Shown piece by piece: positions 16,987 through 25,472 of a DNA stretch of 64,000 bases. Position 1 is the stretch's first letter; every line of letters starts with the position of its first letter. The notes beneath the pieces are model-generated. The model had not been told where the DNA came from, ran no database searches, and saw only the letters and a program-made list of their open reading frames with translations. Position numbers and translations under genes: made by a program. The stretch covers positions 62,001-126,000 of the forward strand of contig NZ_AUMD01000011.1 in NCBI RefSeq assembly GCF_000430505.1. The letters are read 5' to 3'. This DNA is from Eisenibacter elegans DSM 3317. Lineage in GTDB: Bacteria; Bacteroidota; Bacteroidia; Cytophagales; Microscillaceae.

Positions 16987-18873
16987 ATGGCTGTTGAAAC
17001 TACACACACTTCCGATGTACACCTGCATGACGACCATGCACACGAGCATCACGAAGATAACTTCATCACGAAGTATATCTTCAGCACAGACCATAAAATG
17101 ATTGCCAAGCAATTCTTGATTACAGGTTTGTTCTGGGCTTTCATTGGTGGAGCGATGTCGGTTATTTTCCGCTTGCAGCTCGGCTTCCCCGAGATGCGGC
17201 TGGACTTCCTAAGCCCCATCATGGGCGGATGGCTTGACCCCAACACCGGTAAGCTTGACCCCAACTACTACCTAGCACTCGTAACAATGCACGGAACCAT
17301 CATGGTATTCTTTGTATTGACAGCAGGCTTGAGCGGTACTTTCAGTAACTTCCTCATTCCGCTGCAAATCGGTGCACGCGATATGGCCTCAGGCTTCTTG
17401 AACATGCTGTCCTACTGGTTCTTCTTCTTGGCCAGTATGATTATGCTTGCTTCGTTGTTCCTCGAAACAGGCCCCGCTATGGGTGGTTGGGTGGTATACC
17501 CTCCGTTGAGCGCCTTGCCTCAAGCAATGCCTGGCTCCGGAGCAGGTATGACCTACTGGCTCATCGCAATGACTTTCTTTATTGTATCGTCATTGATGGG
17601 CGGTATCAACTACATCAGTACAGTGATTAACATGCGTACCAAGGGCTTGTCTTTTGCACGTCTGCCATTGACTATTTGGGCGTTTTTCTTGACAGCCATC
17701 ATCGGCGTGTTGTCATTCCCTGTATTGTTTGCTGCTGCTTTGTTGTTGGTATTTGACCGCAGCTTTGGCACAAGCTTCTACTTGTCTGAAATTTATATCG
17801 GTGGCGAAGCCCTACACAACGTAGGCGGTAGCCCTGTTTTGTACCAACACTTGTTTTGGTTCTTAGGACACCCTGAGGTATACATTGTATTGTTGCCTGC
17901 ATTGGGTATTACCTCTGAAATTATTGCTACCAATGCGCGTAAGCCTATTTTCGGCTACCGTGCGATGGTGGGTTCTATGATTGGTATTGCGGTATTGTCG
18001 TTCATCGTATGGGCACACCACATGTTTGTGTCAGGGATGAACCCATTCCTCGGGTCTATCTTTATGTTCTTGACCTTGATTATCGCAGTACCTTCTGCCG
18101 TAAAAGCATTTAACTATATCACTACACTCTGGAGAGGAAATATCATCTTTACACCGGCCATGTTGTTCTCTATTGGTCTGGTATCGGTGTTTATCTCTGG
18201 AGGGGTAACGGGTATTATCTTGGGTAATAACGCCCTCGATATCCAGCTACACGATACCTACTTTGTTGTAGCTCACTTCCACATCGTAATGGGTAGTGCA
18301 TCTTTCTTCGGCTTTGTTGCTGGGGTTTACCACTGGTTCCCCAAGATGTATGGCCGTATGATGGATGAGACCTTAGGATACATCCACTTCTGGTTGACCT
18401 TTATCGGGGTGTATATGGTGTTCTTCCCAATGCACTACATCGGTATTGCAGGTTTCCCACGCCGTTACTACTCATTTACAGGTTTCGACACGTTCAGTAC
18501 CTTTACCGACCTGAACGCCTTTATCAGTGTGGCTGCTATCATTACGTTCTCTGCTCAGGCGCTCTTCGCGTTCAACTTCTTCTACAGCATGTTCCGTGGC
18601 CGCTTGGCTCCTGCCAACCCTTGGAACTCAACAACGCTGGAGTGGACAACACCGCGTTTCCCTGGCCACGGCAACTGGATTGGTCGTATTCCTTACGTAT
18701 ACCGTTGGGCATATGACTACAGCAAGCCAAATGCTGACAAAGACGGCTTTACTGACTTTATTCCACAACATATCCCTCTTTCTCAGACTCCAAGCTCTAA
18801 CAGCGCTTATGAGAATGAATTAAAAGAGATTCAGGAAAAAGACGAGGTAATCGTTCATGAACAAAAGGCATAA
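16987..18873 (+). CDS. coxA: cytochrome c oxidase subunit I
   Basis: This 628-residue, twelve-helix heme-copper oxidase subunit has a His-rich N-terminus (HDDHAHEHHED). It contains the classical A-type motif GHPEVYI with the His and Tyr of the cross-linked CuB site, WAHHMFVSGMNP, which supplies two further CuB histidines, and HDTYFVVAHFHIVMGSA, which holds the heme axial ligands. HPEVY and these blocks place it in the A family. The C-terminus adds a hydrophilic tail of about 60 residues. Its end overlaps the heme A synthase gene by 17 bases, so their translation is coupled. Length is slightly above the usual 550-600 because of both tails. Confidence 0.95.
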   Translation: MAVETTHTSDVHLHDDHAHEHHEDNFITKYIFSTDHKMIAKQFLITGLFWAFIGGAMSVIFRLQLGFPEMRLDFLSPIMGGWLDPNTGKLDPNYYLALVTMHGTIMVFFVLTAGLSGTFSNFLIPLQIGARDMASGFLNMLSYWFFFLASMIMLASLFLETGPAMGGWVVYPPLSALPQAMPGSGAGMTYWLIAMTFFIVSSLMGGINYISTVINMRTKGLSFARLPLTIWAFFLTAIIGVLSFPVLFAAALLLVFDRSFGTSFYLSEIYIGGEALHNVGGSPVLYQHLFWFLGHPEVYIVLLPALGITSEIIATNARKPIFGYRAMVGSMIGIAVLSFIVWAHHMFVSGMNPFLGSIFMFLTLIIAVPSAVKAFNYITTLWRGNIIFTPAMLFSIGLVSVFISGGVTGIILGNNALDIQLHDTYFVVAHFHIVMGSASFFGFVAGVYHWFPKMYGRMMDETLGYIHFWLTFIGVYMVFFPMHYIGIAGFPRRYYSFTGFDTFSTFTDLNAFISVAAIITFSAQALFAFNFFYSMFRGRLAPANPWNSTTLEWTTPRFPGHGNWIGRIPYVYRWAYDYSKPNADKDGFTDFIPQHIPLSQTPSSNSAYENELKEIQEKDEVIVHEQKA

Positions 18874-19951
18874 TTATGCACTTTACCGCAACCTGAGCCT
18901 CACAACTCTGGTTGCGGTATACCTACTTATATTGGTTGGCGGGATAGTGCGCAGCACAGGCTCAGGAATGGGCTGCCCCGATTGGCCAAAATGCTTTGGA
19001 AGTTGGGTTCCACCTACGGATGTGTCCCAACTTCCTAGCAATTATAAGGATGTGTATGCACAAAAACGTAAACAAAAAAATGAGCGTATCGCTGGATACA
19101 TTGGCCGCTTAGGCTGGGTAAACTTGGCCGATAGAATGCTCAATGACCCGGCGATGTATGTAGAAGAGACTTTCAATCCGGTAAAAACTTGGATTGAATA
19201 CCTCAACCGCTTACTGGGCGCAGTCATTGGCTTACTGATTTTGGCGACAGCCATCAGCTCATTACGTTATTGGCGTACAGATACCTACCTTGTACTATTT
19301 TCGGTAGCAGCACTGCTACTGGTATTGGTACAAGCCTGGATAGGCTCTATTGTAGTGTCTACCAACCTACTACCAGGCACTATCACTGTCCATATGCTCT
19401 TGGCAGTGGTGATTGTTGGGCTATTGCTGTATCCGTTTTTACGGACATACACCTACACCAATGAACCCAATACTTCGGTCTGGCAAGTACCCCAACTCAA
19501 ATGGGTACTTTGGTTGAGTATTGTGGCGATGGTAGCCCAATTGATTATGGGCACACAAGTACGCGAAGAGCTAGACCTATTGATGGCTAGCCTTGGCCCG
19601 CAATGGCGCAGTACTTGGGAGTCGGCCATAGGCGCTGTATTTTTTGTACACCGCTCTTTTTCTTGGATAGTATTGTTGACAGTGGCCTGGTTATGTTATC
19701 AGACCTTCAGACCCTCCCAAAAAGCCCATCTGGTACTGAAGTACCTCTCAAGTGGGTTACTCTTGGCGGTGCTGCTGTCGATTGTTTCGGGTGTTGGGAT
19801 GTCTTATTTTGGCGTTCCACCGTTTTTACAACCCTTACACCTTGTATTGTCGGTGATTATTTTGGGAATACAGTTTTCGATGTTGCTCCTAGTCAGTAAT
19901 GTACAATTGCTACCACAAGCTACACCAAAACTGGAGAAAAACTTGGTATAA
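18857..19951 (+). CDS. ctaA: heme A synthase (CtaA/COX15)
   Basis: This 364-residue, eight-helix protein oxidises heme O to heme A. It shows the N-terminal GGIVRSTGSGMGCPDWPKCFG motif, which is diagnostic of the COX15/CtaA family and includes a conserved Cys pair. Later blocks include WIEYLNRLLGAVIGLL, with a heme-ligand His position changed relative to some families, and VHMLLAVVIVGLLL and VHRSFSWIVLLTVAW, which supply histidines. It starts inside the end of subunit I and ends six bases before heme O synthase, so the operon makes the heme A for the oxidase it encodes. Confidence 0.9.
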   Translation: MNKRHNYALYRNLSLTTLVAVYLLILVGGIVRSTGSGMGCPDWPKCFGSWVPPTDVSQLPSNYKDVYAQKRKQKNERIAGYIGRLGWVNLADRMLNDPAMYVEETFNPVKTWIEYLNRLLGAVIGLLILATAISSLRYWRTDTYLVLFSVAALLLVLVQAWIGSIVVSTNLLPGTITVHMLLAVVIVGLLLYPFLRTYTYTNEPNTSVWQVPQLKWVLWLSIVAMVAQLIMGTQVREELDLLMASLGPQWRSTWESAIGAVFFVHRSFSWIVLLTVAWLCYQTFRPSQKAHLVLKYLSSGLLLAVLLSIVSGVGMSYFGVPPFLQPLHLVLSVIILGIQFSMLLLVSNVQLLPQATPKLEKNLV

Positions 19952-19957
19952 GTATTT

Positions 19958-20887
19958 ATGGTTACAACAGATATAGAGACAGTCAAAGAGGTAAGCCTCC
20001 CTGCTACCGCAAAAGTACGTGCATATGTTGCGCTACTTAAGCCCCGTTTGTCATTTTTGGTGGCTTTCTCGGCAGCTTTTGGCTATTTGCTGGCAAGCTC
20101 CGGTGCGAGCCTCCAGTGGGTAAGCTTTCTGGGTGTTTGTTTGGGTGGGTTCTTGGTGTCGGGTGCTTCTATTATCATCAACCAAATCATCGAAAAAGAT
20201 TTGGATAAGTTGATGGGGCGTACTCAAGGCCGTCCCTTGCCCTTAGGCAAAATATCTGTCCAAGAGGCTAAGTTGTATACTTGGATTGTCGGAGCCTCAG
20301 GGCTACTGCTCTTGGGCGCAACCACTAACGCCCTCACTACCGGGCTGGCGTTGCTCTCTATGGTGTTGTATGGATTTATATATACCCCTCTGAAGCGTGT
20401 TGGGCCAGTAGCCGTTTTTATAGGGGCTATTCCAGGAGCGCTCCCACCACTATTGGGCTGGGTAGCCGTAACCAACCAAGTTACTTACGAAGCATTGGCC
20501 ATCTTCTTTTTGCAGTTCCTATGGCAATTCCCCCATTTTTGGGCGATTGCTTGGGTACTAGACCAAGATTACCGCAAAGCCGGATTTAAGCTGCTGCCCT
20601 CGGCGCAGGGGCGCAATATGCACACAGCCTTTCAGATGATGCTCTATACCTTTTTTCTCATCCCTATGAGTTGGTTGCCGGCATTTATCGGGACAACCGG
20701 GCTGACTTCAGCGTTGGTGGCTTCGGCTTGTGGCCTGTTGTTTATGTGGCCTTCTTTGCGCTTGATGCGCTTGTGTGTAGATAACCCGACAACACTCGAA
20801 GCCTCTGCCGAGGCCAAGCGGATTATGTTTGGGTCTTTTATATACTTGCCTGTGGTGCAGATAGCTTTTTTGATGGATAAATTATAA
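19958..20887 (+). CDS. ctaB: protoheme IX farnesyltransferase (heme O synthase)
   Basis: This 309-residue member of the UbiA prenyltransferase superfamily adds a farnesyl group to heme B. It has the polyprenyl-diphosphate site NQIIEKDLDKLMGRTQGRPLP, with the expected D-x-x-x-D spacing and R-T-x-x-R-P-L, and the second site YTPLKRVGPVAVFIGAIPGALPPLLGW. About nine hydrophobic segments follow the usual pattern. FLWQFPHFWAIAW is the CtaB-specific block. It lies six bases after ctaA and four bases before a subunit III gene. Substrate chemistry follows from the family. Confidence 0.93.
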   Translation: MVTTDIETVKEVSLPATAKVRAYVALLKPRLSFLVAFSAAFGYLLASSGASLQWVSFLGVCLGGFLVSGASIIINQIIEKDLDKLMGRTQGRPLPLGKISVQEAKLYTWIVGASGLLLLGATTNALTTGLALLSMVLYGFIYTPLKRVGPVAVFIGAIPGALPPLLGWVAVTNQVTYEALAIFFLQFLWQFPHFWAIAWVLDQDYRKAGFKLLPSAQGRNMHTAFQMMLYTFFLIPMSWLPAFIGTTGLTSALVASACGLLFMWPSLRLMRLCVDNPTTLEASAEAKRIMFGSFIYLPVVQIAFLMDKL

Positions 20888-20891
20888 TACT

Positions 20892-21506
20892 ATGGCTTTG
20901 CAAGAAGACTTGAAATACCAAGCGCCTTATAGCGCAATCGAAGAACCGGAAGAGACGCTCTCGATGCACCCCCAAAAGTTTGGAATGTGGCTGCTGATTG
21001 TCTCGATTGTGATGATGTTTGCCGCTTTTACAAGCGCCTATATTGTCCGAAAGGCTGAGGGTAACTGGCTGGAGTTTGACCTGCCAACGCTGCTTTGGGT
21101 CAGTACTGTACTTATTGTCTTGAGCAGTGCTACCATGCACTGGGCTTACCTATCGGCCAAACGGGATAATATGGGAGCACTCAAGCTAGCCATCAGCCTG
21201 ACCAGCGTGTTGGGCTCGGGCTTCTTAGTCTCGCAGTTTATGGCTTGGGGAGAGCTGGTACAAAACAAGGTGTTTTTTGCCGGTGCTTCTGCCAACCCCT
21301 CCGGCTCCTTTTTGTATGTGATTACCGGCGTACACGGCCTACACATCGTCAGCGCAGTAATCTTCTTATTTGTAGTGCTTTATAGCGCATTTCGCTACCG
21401 GGTACACTCCCAAAACCTTGCTCGGATAGAAATGTGCGCTACTTACTGGCACTTTTTAGATATTTTATGGTTATATTTGTTCGGCTTTTTACTCTTAAAT
21501 CACTAA
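20892..21506 (+). CDS. coxC: cytochrome c oxidase subunit III-like protein (first copy)
   Basis: This 204-residue protein with about five helices matches the heme-copper oxidase subunit III family: FGMWLLIVSIVMMFAAFTSAYIVRKAEGNW at 30-60, then ATMHWAYLSAKRDN, YVITGVHGLHIVSAVIFLFVVLYSAF and the C-terminal ATYWHFLDILWLYLFGFLLL. The conserved HGLHI and YWHFLD-WL motifs are present. It lacks the first two helices of longer versions, as is normal for the bacterial five-helix type. Directly after it lies a second, distinct subunit III-like gene, so the two probably have different positions in the complex. Confidence 0.88.
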   Translation: MALQEDLKYQAPYSAIEEPEETLSMHPQKFGMWLLIVSIVMMFAAFTSAYIVRKAEGNWLEFDLPTLLWVSTVLIVLSSATMHWAYLSAKRDNMGALKLAISLTSVLGSGFLVSQFMAWGELVQNKVFFAGASANPSGSFLYVITGVHGLHIVSAVIFLFVVLYSAFRYRVHSQNLARIEMCATYWHFLDILWLYLFGFLLLNH

Positions 21507-21516
21507 GACAAACACT

Positions 21517-22287
21517 ATGGCTAACGTTGCGACAATTAACACTGAGCGTAAAGGCATCGATTGGAACGGCGGGAACGAACCCCTCAAGGCTAGCTGGGGC
21601 AAGCTGATGATGTGGTTTTTCTTGCTCTCTGACGCATTTACCTTCTCAGCCTTGCTAATCACTTACGGAACTATCCGCTATGCCTACCCTGCTTACAGCG
21701 GCTCTGTAAAAGACTTTACCTTTTCAACAGAATATTGGCCTATTCCCGAAAAAGTATTCGAGGCCGTCCCTTTTATCTCAGGCTCTTTCCCTCTAGTATT
21801 CGTAGGGATTATGACCTTCATCCTCATCATGAGTAGCGTAACGATGGTATTGGCCGTAGAGGCAGGGCATCGCCGCGACCGTAAGGATGTAGAAAAATGG
21901 ATGTTCTGGACTATCATCGGCGGCATCACTTTCTTGGCCAGCCAAGCTTGGGAATGGACTCACTTCATCCACGGCGGCCCCGGCGGAGCCAAAGATATTT
22001 ATGGCAATGTCATTGTTGGAGCCAATCTCATCCAAAACCAATACGGCCCCCCAGCCTTTGCTGACCTCTTCTTCTTTATCACAGGCTTCCACGGCTTGCA
22101 CGTAACCAGCGGTGTCGTAATCAATATCATCATTTTTTACAATGTCATCATGGGCATTTATGACCGCCCTGACCGCCCGCTTGATCCAGGCGCAGAGCCT
22201 TATGAAATGGTTGAAAAAGTAGGGCTTTATTGGCACTTTGTAGACCTTGTGTGGGTATTCGTATTTACCTTCTTCTACTTGGTATAA
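21517..22287 (+). CDS. cytochrome c oxidase subunit III-like protein (second copy)
   Basis: This 256-residue paralogue follows the first subunit III gene by ten bases. It has a soluble N-terminus, then KLMMWFFLLSDAFTFSALLITYGTIRYAYP, ITFLASQAWEWTHFIHG and the subunit-III blocks FFFITGFHGLHVTSGVVINIIIFY and VGLYWHFVDLVWVFVFTFFYLV. The HGLHV and YWHFVD-VWVF motifs match. An insertion between helices (SVKDFTFSTEYWPIPEKVFEAVPF, partly) makes it longer. The operon therefore carries two subunit III proteins of different length. Similar doublets are known in Bacteroidota ACIII-cox clusters, as I recall. Confidence 0.88.
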   Translation: MANVATINTERKGIDWNGGNEPLKASWGKLMMWFFLLSDAFTFSALLITYGTIRYAYPAYSGSVKDFTFSTEYWPIPEKVFEAVPFISGSFPLVFVGIMTFILIMSSVTMVLAVEAGHRRDRKDVEKWMFWTIIGGITFLASQAWEWTHFIHGGPGGAKDIYGNVIVGANLIQNQYGPPAFADLFFFITGFHGLHVTSGVVINIIIFYNVIMGIYDRPDRPLDPGAEPYEMVEKVGLYWHFVDLVWVFVFTFFYLV

Positions 22288-22319
22288 TTTGGTTTCACCT
22301 GCTTAACTATCAAAAAACC

Positions 22320-22646
22320 ATGGCACAAACATTTGACCATACTACAGGGGAAATCCCAAAACCCCAAACCAAAATCATCTGGAGAACTTTTTGGATTTTG
22401 TTGGGACTGACAGCGCTTGAGTTCTTGATTGCCTTCACTGTCCCCGCCAATACTTTCCGAGTAGGGGTCTTCGTACTCCTGACTATTGCCAAGGCTTTCT
22501 ACATCGTAGCTGAGTTTATGCACTTGCGCCACGAAGTAAAATTCCTTATCTGGACAATCGTGCTGCCTATGCTTTTCATTGCCTGGCTATTGATTGCGCT
22601 CTTGACGGAAGGCGCGTCTTTATTTAGCGTGATTTTTGGCTCCTAA
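22320..22646 (+). CDS. cytochrome c oxidase subunit IV-like protein
   Basis: This 108-residue protein, starting at ATG 22320 (MAQTFDHTTGEIPKPQ), has three helices: IIWRTFWILLGLTALEFLIAFTV, RVGVFVLLTIAKAFYIVAEFM and FLIWTIVLPMLFIAWLLIALL. The segment AKAFYIVAEFMHLRHE is the hallmark of the small CoxIV/COX4_pro family. An ATG further upstream (22230) would overlap the subunit III gene by 58 bases and add a poorly fitting N-terminus. A large hairpin follows the stop. It assists assembly or stability of the oxidase; that is family knowledge. Confidence 0.88.
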   Translation: MAQTFDHTTGEIPKPQTKIIWRTFWILLGLTALEFLIAFTVPANTFRVGVFVLLTIAKAFYIVAEFMHLRHEVKFLIWTIVLPMLFIAWLLIALLTEGASLFSVIFGS

Positions 22647-22663
22647 ACAATTTAGATGACAGG

Positions 22664-22700
22664 CGGGTTATGAGAGTAAATGTTTTACTCCATTAGCCCG
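22664..22700 (+). other. long imperfect hairpin between subunit IV and SCO genes
   Basis: CGGGTTATGAGAGTAAA (22664-22680) pairs with TTTACTCCATTAGCCCG (22684-22700) with a few interruptions. There is no T-run after it, so it is better read as an mRNA-processing or stabilising structure or partial attenuator inside the operon than as a full terminator. The gap of 71 bases is longer than others in this operon. Confidence 0.45.
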
Positions 22701-22717
22701 CAGTTCATTGTGTACGT

Positions 22718-23455
22718 ATGAATAAATTACAAAAGGCCGGACTGCTCATGACTATCATTGGGCTTCCGGTTTTTATCTATGCTTTCTTACAAGTCTTTGG
22801 GCGTAATCATTATGCTCTGCCCTTGTATTATACCCGCATCATCGCTGAGTTTCCGGTGGATGGGGGCAGCTATCGAGATACACTTTTCCTTAATCCGGAA
22901 ACTACCGAGCTGTTGCAAACACAAAAAGGCCGGATTTTGGATACCCTCTTTCATGAAGTGGATGGCTTTGCATTCCAAAACCAAGACAAGGCGCTCGTCC
23001 GTGCCGAAGATTTACGAGGAAGCATCTATGTAGCTGACTTCATCTTCACGCGCTGTGGTAACCCTGATTTTTGCCCAAGGCTCTCTACTCAAATGCAGCG
23101 TATACAGGAGCGTTTCAGCAAGGAAAACCGACTTAAGCTAGTCTCTTTTACTGTAGACCCTGAGTATGACACCCCCGAAATACTCAAGGAGTATGCCGAG
23201 CGCTATGAGGCGCTGCCCAACAAATGGCATTTCCTTACTGGCGACAAACGCGCCATCTATGACTTGGCTTATCATGGATACAAAGTCAATGCTGTAGAAG
23301 AAGAAATGGAAGTAACTCCAGAGTTTACACACGCCGCGCAGATGCTACTTGTAGACAACAAAGGCCGTGTGAGGGGCATATACAACGGCCTCGATAGCGA
23401 AGATGTTGACCGCTTGATGATAGAAATCAGTATTTTGTTGAAAGAACAGTTTTAA
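22718..23455 (+). CDS. SCO1/SenC-type copper chaperone
   Basis: This 245-residue protein has an N-terminal signal anchor (GLLMTIIGLPVFIYAFLQVF) and a thioredoxin-fold SCO domain. The copper ligands are C113 and C119 in RCGNPDFCP and a histidine, H205, in FTHAAQMLLVD. The Cys spacing is C-x5-C rather than the more usual C-x3-C, a variant I have seen in other SCO-like proteins. The fold continues with RLVSFTVDPEYDTPEILKEY. It would deliver copper to the CuA centre of subunit II. Its place just after the oxidase structural genes fits. The conservative call is SCO-family copper or thiol-disulfide protein. Confidence 0.85.
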   Translation: MNKLQKAGLLMTIIGLPVFIYAFLQVFGRNHYALPLYYTRIIAEFPVDGGSYRDTLFLNPETTELLQTQKGRILDTLFHEVDGFAFQNQDKALVRAEDLRGSIYVADFIFTRCGNPDFCPRLSTQMQRIQERFSKENRLKLVSFTVDPEYDTPEILKEYAERYEALPNKWHFLTGDKRAIYDLAYHGYKVNAVEEEMEVTPEFTHAAQMLLVDNKGRVRGIYNGLDSEDVDRLMIEISILLKEQF

Positions 23456-23467
23456 CCACACCGACTC

Positions 23468-24019
23468 ATGAAAGAATCAACGCTGAACGCAAGCCAAAAC
23501 CGCAAACCGATGTGGGTAATCGGTATCTTGTCTGTAGCGATACCCTTGGTGGTGGCTTTTTTACTCTTTGGCTCTAAGGCTACCCGCATCGAAGGGCTGA
23601 ATGTGTCGCTATTGCCACACCTCAACGCCATACTCAACTCAGCTACTTTTGTCTGTCTGCTGGCAGGAGGACTGTTTATTCGCCAAAAAAACATCGCCTA
23701 CCATAGAGCTGCCATGACGACGGCCTTTGTCTTGTCTTCGGTGTTCTTGGTGTCTTATGTGATCTATCACAACAATGCTGACTCCACACCCTATGGCGGT
23801 GAGGGTATCCTGAGAACGATTTACTTCTTTATTCTCATTACACATATCTTGTTGGCGATGGTGGTGGTGCCCCTAGTGCTGATGGCACTTTACTACGCTT
23901 GGACACAACAAATCAGCCGACACAAGAAAATTGTCAAATGGACATACCCTGTATGGGTGTATGTAGCCGCCACAGGCGTATTGGTCTACTGGATGATTAG
24001 CCCTTACTACGTACACTGA
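23468..24019 (+). CDS. DUF420 membrane protein
   Basis: This 183-residue protein has about five hydrophobic segments: WVIGILSVAIPLVVAFLLFG, LLPHLNAILNSATFVCLLAGGLFI, AAMTTAFVLSSVFLVSYVIY, FFILITHILLAMVVVPLVLMALYY and YPVWVYVAATGVLVYWMI. Conserved histidines occur in LLPHLNA, YHRAAM, THILLA and the final residues. This is the DUF420 family, related in Gram-positive bacteria to CtaM/CtaG-like assembly factors for the oxidase. It follows the SCO gene by 12 bases. Its likely role in oxidase assembly is inferred from context. Confidence 0.85.
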   Translation: MKESTLNASQNRKPMWVIGILSVAIPLVVAFLLFGSKATRIEGLNVSLLPHLNAILNSATFVCLLAGGLFIRQKNIAYHRAAMTTAFVLSSVFLVSYVIYHNNADSTPYGGEGILRTIYFFILITHILLAMVVVPLVLMALYYAWTQQISRHKKIVKWTYPVWVYVAATGVLVYWMISPYYVH

Positions 24020-24053
24020 CGAACCTTTAGGCTTGACCACTTGTTAAAAAATT

Positions 24054-24308
24054 ATGAGATACGTATTTCGAGTTTTTGTGTTAGCCCTGTTGGGAATGTT
24101 GAGCACTACCACTGCTTGGGCGCAGTGTGCGATGTGTCGTGCTACTATCGAAAGCAATATCAGTGATGGTGGTGCAGGCTTAGCCAGAGGGCTTAACGCA
24201 GGCATCTTGTATTTAGCTGCTTTCCCTTACTTGGTGGTGCTTGCGATAGCCTTGCTTTGGTATCGTCGTAGCCGCCAGCTACGCCTTCGTAGCCGGCGAG
24301 CCTATTAG
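24054..24308 (+). CDS. small exported CxxC membrane protein
   Basis: This 84-residue protein has a signal peptide (VFVLALLGMLSTTTAWA, cleavage likely before QC), a CAMC pair at 25-28 just after cleavage, and one membrane helix (GILYLAAFPYLVVLAIALLWY). The C-terminus is very basic (RRSRQLRLRSRRAY) and would face the cytoplasm. The predicted topology puts the CxxC at the periplasmic surface near the membrane. It is the last gene of the cluster, 34 bases after DUF420. Redox or copper binding for CuA assembly is an inference from motif and location; I recognise no named family. The next gene is about 190 bases away. Confidence 0.75.
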   Translation: MRYVFRVFVLALLGMLSTTTAWAQCAMCRATIESNISDGGAGLARGLNAGILYLAAFPYLVVLAIALLWYRRSRQLRLRSRRAY

Positions 24309-24373
24309 CTTATACCAAGTTGTATTTGAGTCAAAGACTTGCTTGATTCTCTACGATTTTTAGCACACACCTG

Positions 24374-24454
24374 CCCAATTTCAGCTTGGGAGGAGTAAGC
24401 GCCAAAAGCCCTTCAGAATCAATAAAACCAGACCCAGTGAATCCAGTGAATATT
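24374..24454 (+). repeat. intergenic repeat, copy 1
   Basis: It opens with a CCCAA-TTGGG hairpin (24374-24390), then 16 bases, then AAAAGCCCTT and a run containing GAATC, AATAAAACCA and CCCAGTGAATC, followed by a second CAGTGAAT. The same order and spacing occurs at 52281-52372, with about three quarters of positions identical by eye. It fills most of the gap 24309-24500, which otherwise holds nothing recognisable. Confidence 0.55.
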
Positions 24455-24500
24455 GGTACGATGTCCATGGAGTATAACATCATTAAACCGCGCAACTTTT

Positions 24501-24734
24501 ATGTGGATAGAAACAGACAATAAACTCAAGCGAACCTTTGAGTTTGCTAACTTTGTGGAAGCGTTTGGCTTCATGACTCAAGTAGCACTACTGGCCGAAA
24601 AAATGGATCATCACCCTTGGTGGGCAAATGTCTACAACAAAGTCGACATAGAACTGACTACCCACGACGCAGGCAATACCGTTACCCAAAAAGACCATGA
24701 GCTTGCCAAAGCCATAGATACATTATTGGCATAG
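24501..24734 (+). CDS. 4a-hydroxytetrahydrobiopterin dehydratase (PCD/DCoH family)
   Basis: From ATG 24501 the protein is 77 residues; a longer frame from 24453 begins inside the upstream repeat and looks non-coding. It shows the PCD core: L-x-R-x-F-E-F-x-N-F-x-E-A-F-x-F-M, [14 protein letters not shown] with the catalytic HHP, and N-K-V[10 protein letters not shown] with the final D-x-x-L-A-K-A-I-D. The enzyme removes water from 4a-hydroxy-tetrahydropterin to recycle the cofactor of aromatic amino acid hydroxylases. It is short (family about 95) because it lacks the first helix, as in some Bacteroidota. No partner hydroxylase is in the window. Confidence 0.85.
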   Translation: MWIETDNKLKRTFEFANFVEAFGFMTQVALLAEKMDHHPWWANVYNKVDIELTTHDAGNTVTQKDHELAKAIDTLLA

Positions 24735-24788
24735 CAGGGGTTTGCAAATGCTTGATAAAAGCCTTATTTTAGCTCAAAAAATAACAAT

Positions 24789-25472
24789 ATGCCTAAGCTC
24801 TCAATAAACTGCTTGCAATTTTTGACACTAGCAATATGCTGCCTGCTGCTTGTCGGAAGCCTTACAGGGCTTCAAGCACAAGGAGAGCGTCAGTTCTTGA
24901 TACTCTCAGGAGTCGTGGTAGCTGGAGAAGAGTCTGACCCCTTGCCGCGTGTCAATGTATACATCCCCAAAGCAGGGCGTGGTACATCTACCAATTATGA
25001 TGGCTTTTTTGTGATGCCTGTGATGCCCGGCGATAGTATTATTATGAGCTATGTAGGCTATAAGAAGCAATATTATATCGTTCCTTTGGACAAGCGCGAG
25101 AGCTACTCGGTAGTCTTTGAATTGAGAGAAGATGTAACGAATCTGCCCGTCATCGAAATTTTGCCATATCCTACCGAAGAGCTTTTCAAAGAAGCATTCC
25201 TAGCCCTCGAACTACCCGACGAAGAGCAGGTACGCCAAGTACGCGAAAACCTCAACCGCCAGCTCTTGACCTACTGGGCCTATACAATGCCGATGGATGG
25301 CCGTCTCAATTATCGGTATTATACCCAGATGCAGGTTCAGCAACTCGAACAACGCAATTCATTACAGGGAATTTCTCTCATGAACCCTTTTGCTTGGGCA
25401 GAGTTCTTTAAATCTGTGAAGCGTGGGGAGCTGAAAAAAGAGCGATTCCAACAATACAACAAAGCCAAATAA
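24789..25472 (+). CDS. exported protein with carboxypeptidase-regulatory-like domain
   Basis: This 227-residue protein starts with a signal peptide (LQFLTLAICCLLLVGSLTGLQAQ). A CarboxypepD_reg-like domain follows at about 38-115, of the DUF4480/TonB-receptor N-terminal kind: SGVVVAGEESDPLPRVNVYIP, GTSTNYDGFFVMPVMPGDSI and SYVGYKKQYYIV. The rest is charged and helical with no transmembrane segment, and includes LPDEEQVRQVRENLNRQL. It lacks a TonB-dependent barrel, so it is a free-standing periplasmic or outer-membrane-associated protein. It lies 54 bases after the pterin dehydratase gene. Function is unknown. Confidence 0.75.
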   Translation: MPKLSINCLQFLTLAICCLLLVGSLTGLQAQGERQFLILSGVVVAGEESDPLPRVNVYIPKAGRGTSTNYDGFFVMPVMPGDSIIMSYVGYKKQYYIVPLDKRESYSVVFELREDVTNLPVIEILPYPTEELFKEAFLALELPDEEQVRQVRENLNRQLLTYWAYTMPMDGRLNYRYYTQMQVQQLEQRNSLQGISLMNPFAWAEFFKSVKRGELKKERFQQYNKAK

